The notes beneath the pieces were generated by a model that was given only the letters and a program-made list of their open reading frames with translations, had not been told where the DNA came from and did no database searches. From Gemmatimonadota bacterium (GTDB lineage: Bacteria; Gemmatimonadota; Gemmatimonadetes; Gemmatimonadales; GWC2-71-9), in contig QHUE01000094.1 of assembly GCA_003221825.1 (NCBI GenBank), forward strand, positions 1 through 11,207: a stretch of DNA of 11,207 nt, read 5' to 3'. The number at the start of each line of letters is the position of its first letter. The stretch's first letter is position 1. Below, one piece after another: positions 1-6,668 of this stretch. The position numbers and the translations under genes were made by a program.

Positions 1-939
1 CACCTCGGGAACTGTGGGCTCGAGCTCCGGGACCGTTTCGAGATCGAGATCCGCGGGATTCAACTCCTCCCGGATCGATGGCGTGGCCGGGCTTTCCGAG
101 CGCACCTGCCCGAAATCCGCGACCGTCGTCTCCAAACCCTCGAGCATGCCGCCGCCGCCACGCGGAGACTCATCCACGAGGCTGGTCGTCTCGATTTCGA
201 GCGACTCGTCCAGCTCGGGCACAACCTCCTGGATGAGCTTCTCGGCGACAGGCGGGGGTGGTGGCGGTGCGGGAGCAGGTGGAGACGCCTTCTGACCTTT
301 GGCCGTCGCGGGCGCGTCGAGATCGAGAAAGACAAGACTCGACGTCTTCCGTTTCCCGGATTTGCTGAGGTCATCCCCGCCCGCCGGCGGCGCTGTCTTG
401 GGTGCCGCAGGCGTGCTGAGGCGAGCCGAGGAACCACGCTTGCCGGGGTCGGCGCCGTACATCTTGAGATGCTCGGAGAGTATTTCGCGCAAGGACGCGC
501 TCTCGGGCGAGATGTCGGCGAATTCCTTCAGGGCGGCGAACGCATGCTCGATCTTGCCTACTCTCTGCATCCGTTCCGCGTACTCCACGAAGTTCTGCTT
601 CGCCTCGCCGATGAACCCCTTGGCGGCATAGAGCTTGGCCAGCTTGAGATACGTCGTCTGCCGCGCAGGAGCGTTGCGCAGCACCTTGTTGCACATCGCG
701 ATCGCGTTGTTGTGAAACCCGAGCTCCGCGTACTTATCCACCGCCTGGTCGTAGTAATCCGCCGCCAGGCCCGGATCCTTCAACTTGATGTAGAGATCGC
801 CGATGCGGTTGTATATGGAGAGGTCAGGATTCGTCTCGTCCTGGTTATTGAGAACCTCGAGCCAGATCTCCACGGCCTTCCTCGGATCCTTGGCCTCGAG
901 ACCTTTCGCCTTCTCTTTGAGTTGCTCGAGCTTAGACAT
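1..939 (-). CDS. TPR-repeat protein, N-terminal part (runs off the left edge)
   Basis: An open frame begins at ATG (complement of 937-939) and stays open for 313 codons to the window edge, so its C-terminus is missing. Residues about 15-160 are helical with TPR-like spacing: AVEIWLEVL, IYNRIGDLYIKL, AADYYDQAVDKYAELG, TYLKLAKLYAAKGFIGEAKQ and HAFAALKEFADISPES. From about residue 165 it becomes low complexity. There is a basic stretch with SGKRKTSS, a proline run at about 219-230 (PPAPAPPPPPP), GGGG at 261-264, and acidic segments rich in E, D, L and P. No signal peptide or membrane segment is visible, so it is probably cytoplasmic. TPRs bind protein partners; the partner is unknown. The start lies 27 bases after hutI on the same strand, with no obvious Shine-Dalgarno site, so it may be transcribed with the hut genes. 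It is not a known hut enzyme, and I do not assign a function. Confidence 0.8.
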   Translation of the reverse strand, partial: MSKLEQLKEKAKGLEAKDPRKAVEIWLEVLNNQDETNPDLSIYNRIGDLYIKLKDPGLAADYYDQAVDKYAELGFHNNAIAMCNKVLRNAPARQTTYLKLAKLYAAKGFIGEAKQNFVEYAERMQRVGKIEHAFAALKEFADISPESASLREILSEHLKMYGADPGKRGSSARLSTPAAPKTAPPAGGDDLSKSGKRKTSSLVFLDLDAPATAKGQKASPPAPAPPPPPPVAEKLIQEVVPELDESLEIETTSLVDESPRGGGGMLEGLETTVADFGQVRSESPATPSIREELNPADLDLETVPELEPTVPEV

Positions 940-966
940 ATGGAACGACTAAGATATCGGGGCCGC

Positions 967-2199
967 CTAGGCGGGACAAGCCGAACCTGCTGTCCAGACG
1001 GCGCTTACGACGTCCGTCCCCATCCAATAGGCGACCTCCCGCCAGTCGTCCACCGCCGCCAGAACGAGGTCAGCGACGTATCCGGCAGCAATCTGACCAC
1101 GATCGGCGGCGAGTCCCAGGGCGGCCGCGGCATTGATCGTCACCCCCGTCACAACTTCCGCGTGACGTAGCCCGAGTTGCGACACGCCAAGCGTCATGAC
1201 CAGGGGCAAACTCATGGTGGGCGACGTTCCGGGATTGAAATCGGTCGCCAAGGCGACCGCCGCTCCGGCGTCGATCAGACGGCGCCCCGGCGCCTGGGAT
1301 CGTTTGCCGAGAAAGATCATCGTTGCGGGGAGCAAAACGGCGACCGTGTCGCTCGCCGCGAGGGCGCGGATCCCGGGATCGGAGATCGCCGCGAGATGAT
1401 CCGCCGACAGCGCGCCGAGCTCGGCGGCCAGCTCGGCGCCGCCCGATCCTTCGAGCTCGTCGGCGTGCAACTTCACGGTGAGACCATGCCGGCGCGCAGC
1501 CGTCAGGATCTGGCGGCTTTCTTGCACGCTGAACACGCCGGGCTCGCAGAACACGTCACAGCTGCGCGCCAGCCCTTCGCGTGACACGGCGGGAATCATC
1601 TCCTCACAGAGGAGCTGCACATAGTCGGCGCGTTTGCTGCGATACTCGGGTGGCACTTCGTGCGCACCGAGAAACGTCGGGACCAGGGTGGCGCACAACT
1701 CCTCGCCCAGCGTCTTGATGACCCGCAGCTGCTTGAGCTCGGCTTCCAGCTCCAGTCCGTACCCCGATTTCACCTCGATGGTCGTCGATCCGCCCGCAAG
1801 CAACGCGGCGAGCCGCGCGCGCGTCAGCGCCTCCAGCTCCGCTTCAGGGCGGGCGCGCACATCGCGCACCGATTGCAGAATGCCGCCCCCGGCTGCGGCG
1901 ATGGCTCTGTAATCGACGCCAAGCGCACGACGCTCGTGATCGTCGAGCCGGGGCGCGCCGAACACGCCGTGCGTGTGACAGTCGATGAACCCGGGGAACA
2001 AGACCCCGTTGACCTCGACCTCACGTAGGGGCCCAGCATGCTGCGCCCCTACATCGGCCCGCGGTCCCACCCAGGCGATCCGATCGCCGTCGATGAGCAC
2101 GGCGGCATCGCGCAAGACCTCGATCTCCGCCATCTCGCGCCCGCGGCGGGCGCGCGCCGGCCCGCGACACGTCACGACCTGCCGCGCGCCGACGAGCAA
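967..2199 (-). CDS. hutI: imidazolonepropionase (HutI)
   Basis: Third enzyme of histidine degradation: it hydrolyses 4-imidazolone-5-propanoate to N-formimino-L-glutamate in the cytoplasm, using a bound metal ion. The 410 residues (from TTG 2199) match the amidohydrolase family in length and motifs. DCHTH at 73-77 supplies the metal-binding histidines, and KSGYGL is at 144-149. TFLGAH followed by PPEY is at 175-186, and DVFCEPGVFS at 215-224. KLHADE (His245), SADHL (His268) and ATDFNPGT (Asp320) complete the metal and active-site set. NAAAALGL near 356 and a short C-terminal beta segment close the fold. The start is uncertain. TTG 2199 has no well-placed Shine-Dalgarno site, and GTG 2175 would cut into the first beta strand. 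An in-frame CTG at 2208, overlapping the hutU stop as CTGA, lies 7 bases after GAGG and would give MKTLLVGARQVVTC, a natural-looking N-terminus. I use TTG as the conservative choice. The gene directly follows hutU. Confidence 0.95.
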   Translation of the reverse strand: MLVGARQVVTCRGPARARRGREMAEIEVLRDAAVLIDGDRIAWVGPRADVGAQHAGPLREVEVNGVLFPGFIDCHTHGVFGAPRLDDHERRALGVDYRAIAAAGGGILQSVRDVRARPEAELEALTRARLAALLAGGSTTIEVKSGYGLELEAELKQLRVIKTLGEELCATLVPTFLGAHEVPPEYRSKRADYVQLLCEEMIPAVSREGLARSCDVFCEPGVFSVQESRQILTAARRHGLTVKLHADELEGSGGAELAAELGALSADHLAAISDPGIRALAASDTVAVLLPATMIFLGKRSQAPGRRLIDAGAAVALATDFNPGTSPTMSLPLVMTLGVSQLGLRHAEVVTGVTINAAAALGLAADRGQIAAGYVADLVLAAVDDWREVAYWMGTDVVSAVWTAGSACPA

Positions 2200-2204
2200 C
2201 GTTT

Positions 2205-3851
2205 TCAGTCGAGATCCTCGATCATCGGCAAGCGGATATGATGCCGTCGCGCCGTCTCGATGGCCTCCGGATATCCGGCATCCGCGTGTCGGGCGACGCC
2301 GATCCCGGGGTCGTTGGTGAGCACACGCTCGAGCCGCTTGGCGGCGGCCGGCGTCCCGTCGGCGACGATGACCTGCCCCGCATGGAGCGAGTTGCCGATG
2401 CCGACGCCGCCGCCGTGATGGAAGGACACCCACGATGCACCGGACGCGGTGTTGAGCAGCGCATTCAGAATCGCCCAGTCGGCGATCGCGTCCGAGCCAT
2501 CGCGCATGCCCTCCGTTTCCCGAAAGGGCGACGCGACCGAGCCGCTATCGAGATGATCGCGGCCGATCACGATCGGGGCGGAGAGCTCCCCCGTGCGCAC
2601 GAGATCGTTCAGCGCGACCCCGAAACGCGCACGCTCGCCCTGCCCTAACCAGCAGATCCGCGCGGGCAGCCCCTGAAACGCGACGCGTTCCTGCGCCAGC
2701 GTGATCCAGCGCTTGAGATGTGCATTCTCCGGGAAGAGCTCGAGCACCAGCCGGTCGGTGCGATGCAAATCCTTCGTGTCGCCGGAGAGCGCCACCCAGC
2801 GAAACGGCCCCTTCCCCTCGCAGAAGAGCGGCCGGATGTATTCCGGCACGAAGCCGGGAATCGCGAACGCGTCCGCCACGCCGGCGTCGCGCGCTTCGGT
2901 CCGGATGTTGTTGCCGTAGTCGAAGGCGATCGCACCCCGTTTTTGCAAGTGGAGCATCGCTTGCACGTGGGTCGCAATGCTCGCGCGCGCGCGCCGCACA
3001 TAGTCGTCGGGCGCGGTGCGCCGCAGCTCGGCCGCCTCGGCGGGACTGAGGCCGGCGGGGATGTAGCCGTTCAGCGGGTCATGCGCCGACGTTTGATCCG
3101 TCACGACGTCCGGCGTAAAGCCGCGGCGCACGAGCGCCGGCAACACCTCGGCGCAGTTGCCCACGATCCCGATCGAGAGCGCGGCTCCGCGTTGTCGCGC
3201 ATCCGCAGCCCACGCGAGCGCCTCGTCCAGCGATGTCGTCGCGCGGTCCACATAGCCCGTCTCCAACCGCCGCTGCACGCGCACCGGATCCGCCTCCACC
3301 GCCAGACAGATCCCTTCATTCATCGTAGCGGCGAGGGGCTGGGCACCACCCATCCCGCCGAGCCCGCCCGTGAGCACGATCCGCCCGCGCAGCGATCCTT
3401 GGAACTTGGCTCGTGCAACTGCGCCAAACGTCTCGTATGTGCCCTGGAGAATTCCCTGCGTGCCGATGTAGATCCACGACCCGGCGGTCATCTGCCCGTA
3501 CATGATCAAGCCTCGCCGCTCGAGGTCGTGGAACACCTCCCACGTCGCGTACCGGCCGACGAGATTCGCGTTCGCGATGAGCACGCGCGGCGCGTCGGCG
3601 TGCGTCGTGAACACACCGACCGGCTTCCCTGATTGCACGAGCAGCGTCTCGTCGTCTTCCAGGACGCGCAGCGTGCGGCAGATCGCGTCGAACGACGCCC
3701 AGTTACGCGCCGCTTTGCCGGTGCCGCCGTAGACCACGAGGTCGTCGGGCCGCTCCGCGACCTCGGGGTCGAGGTTGTTCATCAGCATCCGCAGGGCGGC
3801 CTCCTGAACCCATCCCTTGCACGATTTCGTGGTCCCGCGCGGCGCCCTCAC
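2205..3851 (-). CDS. hutU: urocanate hydratase (urocanase, HutU)
   Basis: Second enzyme of histidine degradation: it adds water to urocanate to give 4-imidazolone-5-propanoate, with tightly bound NAD+ as an electrophile, in the cytoplasm. The 548 residues are the usual urocanase length. Characteristic segments appear in order: QEAALRMLMNNLDPEVAE (16-33), YGGTGKAARNW (41-51), GGLGGMGGAQPLA (162-174) in the NAD-binding region, and TDQTSAHDPLNGY (251-263). IPGFVPEYIRPLFCEGKGPF (331-350) follows, then the urocanase signature FQGLPARICW (392-401) with Cys400. The C-terminal third contains the conserved DHLDSGSVASP and HHGGGVGIGNS segments. The start is GTG at 3851, sharing GTGA with the hutH stop, which implies translational coupling. 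A weak AGG lies 8 bases upstream. All key residues look intact. The identification is very secure. Confidence 0.97.
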   Translation of the reverse strand: MRAPRGTTKSCKGWVQEAALRMLMNNLDPEVAERPDDLVVYGGTGKAARNWASFDAICRTLRVLEDDETLLVQSGKPVGVFTTHADAPRVLIANANLVGRYATWEVFHDLERRGLIMYGQMTAGSWIYIGTQGILQGTYETFGAVARAKFQGSLRGRIVLTGGLGGMGGAQPLAATMNEGICLAVEADPVRVQRRLETGYVDRATTSLDEALAWAADARQRGAALSIGIVGNCAEVLPALVRRGFTPDVVTDQTSAHDPLNGYIPAGLSPAEAAELRRTAPDDYVRRARASIATHVQAMLHLQKRGAIAFDYGNNIRTEARDAGVADAFAIPGFVPEYIRPLFCEGKGPFRWVALSGDTKDLHRTDRLVLELFPENAHLKRWITLAQERVAFQGLPARICWLGQGERARFGVALNDLVRTGELSAPIVIGRDHLDSGSVASPFRETEGMRDGSDAIADWAILNALLNTASGASWVSFHHGGGVGIGNSLHAGQVIVADGTPAAAKRLERVLTNDPGIGVARHADAGYPEAIETARRHHIRLPMIEDLD

Positions 3852-5305
3852 GAGGCAAACCTGCCTGCCCGGATCTGGACGGCCACTCGCTCGATATCGG
3901 CGGTCAGCGGCCGGTCCGCCACGAGCGCCGCCGACTCCTGCCGCACGGCCGCGTGCAGCCGCGCGACGGCGGTCGCCGGTGTGAGCGGCTTCAGATACTC
4001 GAGGCCCTGCGCACCGGCGAGCAGCTCGATCGCGACGATGCGCTCGGCATTGGCGAGGATCCGCCCCGCCTTCCAGGCGGCGCTCATCCCCATCGGGACG
4101 ACGTCCTCCTGGTTCCCTTCCGTCGGCACCGACTGGACGCTGGCGGGTGTGGCCAGCACGCGGCAGTCGGCGACGAGAGCGGCGGCGGCGATCTGGGCCG
4201 TCATGAACCCCGACTCAAGTCCCGGATCGTGCGCCAGAAAGGCCGGCAGGCCGGAGGAGAGGTCAGGATTCACCACGCGCTCGAGCCGGCGCTCGGCGAG
4301 TCCTGCCAGCGTGGTCAGCGCGATCCCGATCACGTCGAGCGCCAGGGCGATGGGCTGGCCGTGGAAATTGCCGCCGGAGAGCACGTCGCCGCCGAATACA
4401 AGCGGATTGTCCGTGGCGGCGTTCAGCTCCGTCGCGATAAGCCGTTCGGCGAAGCCGAGCCCCTCGCCGACCGCTCCCAGCACCTGTGGCGTGCAGCGCA
4501 ACGAATAGGCGTCCTGTACCCGCGGATCGTTCTCGCGGTGCGACTCCCGGATCTCGCTGTCGGCGAGCAGCGCGCGGAGCAGCGCCGCCGAGCGCTGCTG
4601 CCAGGGGTGCGGCCGCGCGTCATGGATGCGCGCGTCGAACGGATCTGGTGAGCCCCGCACGGCCTCTAGGCTCATCGCGGCCGCAGCGTGCGCGGTCCGC
4701 CACAGGGTCCAGGCGTCCGCCACGAGCAACGCCGCCAGTCCCGTTTGCGCTTGCGTGCCGTTGACGAACGCCAAGCCTTCTTTGGCTTCGAGCGTAATGG
4801 GGTTCGCAACCTTCACGTCCCCTTCCCCGATCATAGCCAACGCCAGATGCGACAACGGCGCAAGATCGCCGGACGCACCGACGCTACCTTGCGAGGGCAC
4901 GGTAGGATGCACCTTCCCGTTCAGCATTTCGACCAGGAGCTCGGGAAGGACCGGCCGCACGCCGCTCGTGCCCCGCACCAGGACGTTCGCGCGGAGCAAC
5001 ATCATCGCGCGGACGGCGTCCACCGGGAGCGGCTCGCCGACACCCGAGGCGTGGCTCCGGATGAGGTTGCGCTGCAGCTGCCGCGCCTGCTCCGCCGGGA
5101 TGCGGACGTGGGCGAGTTTTCCGAAGCCGGTGTTCACGCCGTAGATGGTCTCGCCGCGCGCCACAGCCGCTTCGACCGCCTGCCGCGACTGCTTGACCGC
5201 CACGAGCGCCGTGGGATCGATGGCAACGGCCGCACTGCGGCGTGCAACGGCCACGACGTCGTCTATGGTCAGGGAATGGCCATCCAGCGTGACGGGCTTC
5301 GCCAT
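3848..5305 (-). CDS. hutH: histidine ammonia-lyase (HutH)
   Basis: First enzyme of histidine degradation: it eliminates ammonia from L-histidine to give trans-urocanate. From ATG 5305 it is 485 residues, close to the usual ~500. The ASGD motif at 144-147, within GSVGASGDLAPLSH, is the Ala-Ser-Gly triad that cyclises to the MIO electrophile. ETIYGVNTGFG (52-62) carries the conserved catalytic tyrosine (Tyr55). QDAYSLRCTPQVLGA (264-278), ELNAATDNPLVF (293-304) and QSVPTEGNQEDVVPMG (391-406) are further family signatures. I chose ATG 5305 over an in-frame ATG at 5344 because the latter lies inside a terminator-like hairpin, and because MAKPVTLDGHSLTIDD is a typical HutH start. No Shine-Dalgarno site is visible before it. 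This is the first gene of a hutH-hutU-hutI operon. Its promoter is not obvious, because only 66 bases separate it from the upstream gene. Confidence 0.97.
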   Translation of the reverse strand: MAKPVTLDGHSLTIDDVVAVARRSAAVAIDPTALVAVKQSRQAVEAAVARGETIYGVNTGFGKLAHVRIPAEQARQLQRNLIRSHASGVGEPLPVDAVRAMMLLRANVLVRGTSGVRPVLPELLVEMLNGKVHPTVPSQGSVGASGDLAPLSHLALAMIGEGDVKVANPITLEAKEGLAFVNGTQAQTGLAALLVADAWTLWRTAHAAAAMSLEAVRGSPDPFDARIHDARPHPWQQRSAALLRALLADSEIRESHRENDPRVQDAYSLRCTPQVLGAVGEGLGFAERLIATELNAATDNPLVFGGDVLSGGNFHGQPIALALDVIGIALTTLAGLAERRLERVVNPDLSSGLPAFLAHDPGLESGFMTAQIAAAALVADCRVLATPASVQSVPTEGNQEDVVPMGMSAAWKAGRILANAERIVAIELLAGAQGLEYLKPLTPATAVARLHAAVRQESAALVADRPLTADIERVAVQIRAGRFAS

Positions 5306-5310
5306 GGGGA

Positions 5311-5352
5311 CACAAACTAAAGCGCCGGAGTGGCTGGTGGCCACTCCGGCGC
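5311..5352 (-). terminator. intrinsic terminator-like hairpin between the FN3 lipoprotein gene and hutH
   Basis: A perfect 13-bp GC-rich stem (5322-5334 with 5340-5352) closes a 5-base loop. Read on the minus strand it is followed at once by TTTAGTTTGTG, an interrupted T-rich tail. It begins 19 bases after the stop codon of the upstream lipoprotein gene and ends 16 bases before the hutH ATG. The most likely role is rho-independent termination of the lipoprotein transcript. Its closeness to hutH also allows a role as an attenuator in a hut leader. The plus-strand reading has no T-tract, so I call it only on the minus strand. Confidence 0.75.
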
Positions 5353-5371
5353 CTGAGCTGACCCGGATTCC

Positions 5372-6544
5372 CTATTTCGAGCTTGAAACCACGGTGCCAG
5401 TCGCCAGCGAGGTCGACTGCCCGGCGCGAACCTGCAGCTCAGGGTTGCCCGGATCAGTTTGGAAGCTCCAGTCGAAGATCACGTAATCCCGCCCCACGTG
5501 GGTGACGCGCAGCGCGCCGTAGTGGAGCGTCGCACCGTCGACGATCTCAAAGACATAGCCATAGCCAGGAACCGCCTGAATCATGTTCCGCGTGTACCCG
5601 GAGTCCGGCGCGAAGTCGATCGACGTGAGATCCGCGACCGGTCCGGTGCCGTACACCCGCATCTGTGTTCCGGCAAACTCCGGGACCAGCCACATCGTCG
5701 AGTCCGTCGGGTCGCGGTGCACCCAGAAGTCGATGCTGGTCAAGTTGCCGTTCTGTACCAGGCCGAGCTCCGACGCCTGACCACGCCCATCGCTGTTGAG
5801 ATCCTGCCAGAAGCGGAAGCCGGACGCCGCCTGATTCGCTTCATACGCGAACACGAGCGTATTGCGCGCATCGGGACGGGGCGTATCCTGGCGCCGCGGC
5901 GACCAGAGACTCTCGTAGCCCTCGCGGCTGATTGCCGAAACGCCGAAGCAGCGGGGCACGCCATTCGTCATCGCGCTGGCGAGAAACTCGGGCGCTACCG
6001 TCGTGCCTTCGAGCAGCCAGTTCGTGCCACACAGCCTGGCGTCCAGATCGTAGTCGGCGCTGTAGATGCGGTACCACTTGAAGCGCGTCGGCGCCGTGCT
6101 GTATGAGCTGTCATCCCATTCCAGATGAATGGCGCCGTTCAGAGAAATCGACGTCAGCCAGGCGGGCGCTTGCAGCTGCAACCGCTCGTCGACCGTGATC
6201 ACGTTGCTGCCACTGCTCTCCACGCCGCTGTTATCCACCGCAGTCACCAGGTACTGCAAATGGGGGACGCCGTTGTCGTGGAATGTGTTGGAGGTGGTTT
6301 CGCCGCGCAGATCAAACGAGCCGCTGGTCGAGGCACGGGAGTACACGCGATAGCTCGCGAGATTCGCGTCGGTGACGTCATCCCAGGAGAGCAGAATGCC
6401 CAAAGGACGATTGGGATCGCCGCTCGGCTGGAGCTCGTACGTCAGGTTGGCCGGAGTGGACGGACCGTTGCCGCCGCCGTTGTCCACGAGGGACGATTGG
6501 CATGCGACGGTGGTCAGCAAGACCAAGGACAGAAGCAGACGCAT
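5372..6544 (-). CDS. predicted lipoprotein with fibronectin-III-like domains and an EF-hand-like loop
   Basis: A 390-residue protein of unknown specific function. The N-terminus MRLLLSLVLLTTVACQSS is a lipoprotein signal peptide. The lipobox-like TVAC ends at Cys15, and a Gly/Asn-rich tether (21-30) follows. Residues about 31-120 read as a fibronectin type III domain (ILLSWDDVTDANLASYRVYS, then YLVTAVDNSGVES). Residues about 125-225 are a second, more diverged one (HLEWDDSS, FKWYRIYSAD, CFGVSAISREGYES). The C-terminal region (about 228-390) is beta-rich and unrecognised. It opens with DLNSDGRGQASE (248-259), which has the 1-3-5-12 acidic spacing of a calcium-binding EF-hand loop. Start ATG 6544 was chosen because TGAGG lies 5 bases upstream and the signal peptide begins exactly there; an upstream in-frame ATG at 6589 has neither. 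The gene stands alone between the TatC-LptD gene and the hut operon and ends at a hairpin terminator. It is probably membrane-anchored on the periplasmic or outer face, perhaps in binding or adhesion. Confidence 0.85.
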   Translation of the reverse strand: MRLLLSLVLLTTVACQSSLVDNGGGNGPSTPANLTYELQPSGDPNRPLGILLSWDDVTDANLASYRVYSRASTSGSFDLRGETTSNTFHDNGVPHLQYLVTAVDNSGVESSGSNVITVDERLQLQAPAWLTSISLNGAIHLEWDDSSYSTAPTRFKWYRIYSADYDLDARLCGTNWLLEGTTVAPEFLASAMTNGVPRCFGVSAISREGYESLWSPRRQDTPRPDARNTLVFAYEANQAASGFRFWQDLNSDGRGQASELGLVQNGNLTSIDFWVHRDPTDSTMWLVPEFAGTQMRVYGTGPVADLTSIDFAPDSGYTRNMIQAVPGYGYVFEIVDGATLHYGALRVTHVGRDYVIFDWSFQTDPGNPELQVRAGQSTSLATGTVVSSSK

Positions 6545-6668
6545 AAGAGCCTCAGGACGGGGATCGCCCGTGGTGTAAGCACGCCCCATGCCCGAAGCGA
6601 AGTCGCTGTTTTTCAGCTAGTTACAGGAGGAACGTCGCCGGTGGTGTCTCCGCCAGAGGACAAGCAGT
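6545..6668 (-). other. intergenic gap between the fusion gene and the FN3 lipoprotein gene
   Basis: This 124-base gap is the longest in the window. Apart from the Shine-Dalgarno site at its left end, I see only two weak, overlapping small hairpins around 6595-6622 (AGCGA/TCGCT and GCTG/CAGC). There is no convincing terminator for the fusion gene and no clear -35/-10 promoter. A promoter for the lipoprotein gene may lie here, but I cannot identify it. Confidence 0.4.
6550..6554 (-). promoter_or_regulatory. ribosome binding site of the FN3 lipoprotein gene
   Basis: TGAGG on the minus strand, five bases before ATG 6544. It is the clearest Shine-Dalgarno site in the window and decides the start of this gene in favour of the signal-peptide methionine. 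Confidence 0.6.

Noticed and set aside
249..272. G-rich plus-strand stretch as a possible G-quadruplex
   Set aside because: It is the complement of proline codons in the TPR protein low-complexity region, which explains the pattern.
469..1170. 233-codon plus-strand open frame across the TPR gene and the end of hutI
   Set aside because: It reads through two genes on the other strand and their spacer, with no recognised domain. The TPR frame on the minus strand is convincing and ends only at the window edge.
2200..2433. Upstream extension of hutI to an in-frame start at 2433
   Set aside because: The extra residues are Arg-rich, lie entirely within the conserved end of hutU, and have no counterpart in known imidazolonepropionases.
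2718..4508. Long plus-strand open frames opposite hutU and hutH (2718-3632, 3633-4508)
   Set aside because: They are fully contained in well-conserved hut genes and have Arg/His-rich, domain-free translations, so they are shadows.
5306..5344. Alternative hutH start at ATG 5344
   Set aside because: It falls inside the perfect hairpin stem and adds residues unlike HutH N-termini.
6595..6622. Small inverted repeat (AGCGA/TCGCT) followed by GTTTTT on the plus strand, as a terminator
   Set aside because: The stem is only 4-5 bp with a 2-4 base loop, and no plus-strand gene ends there.
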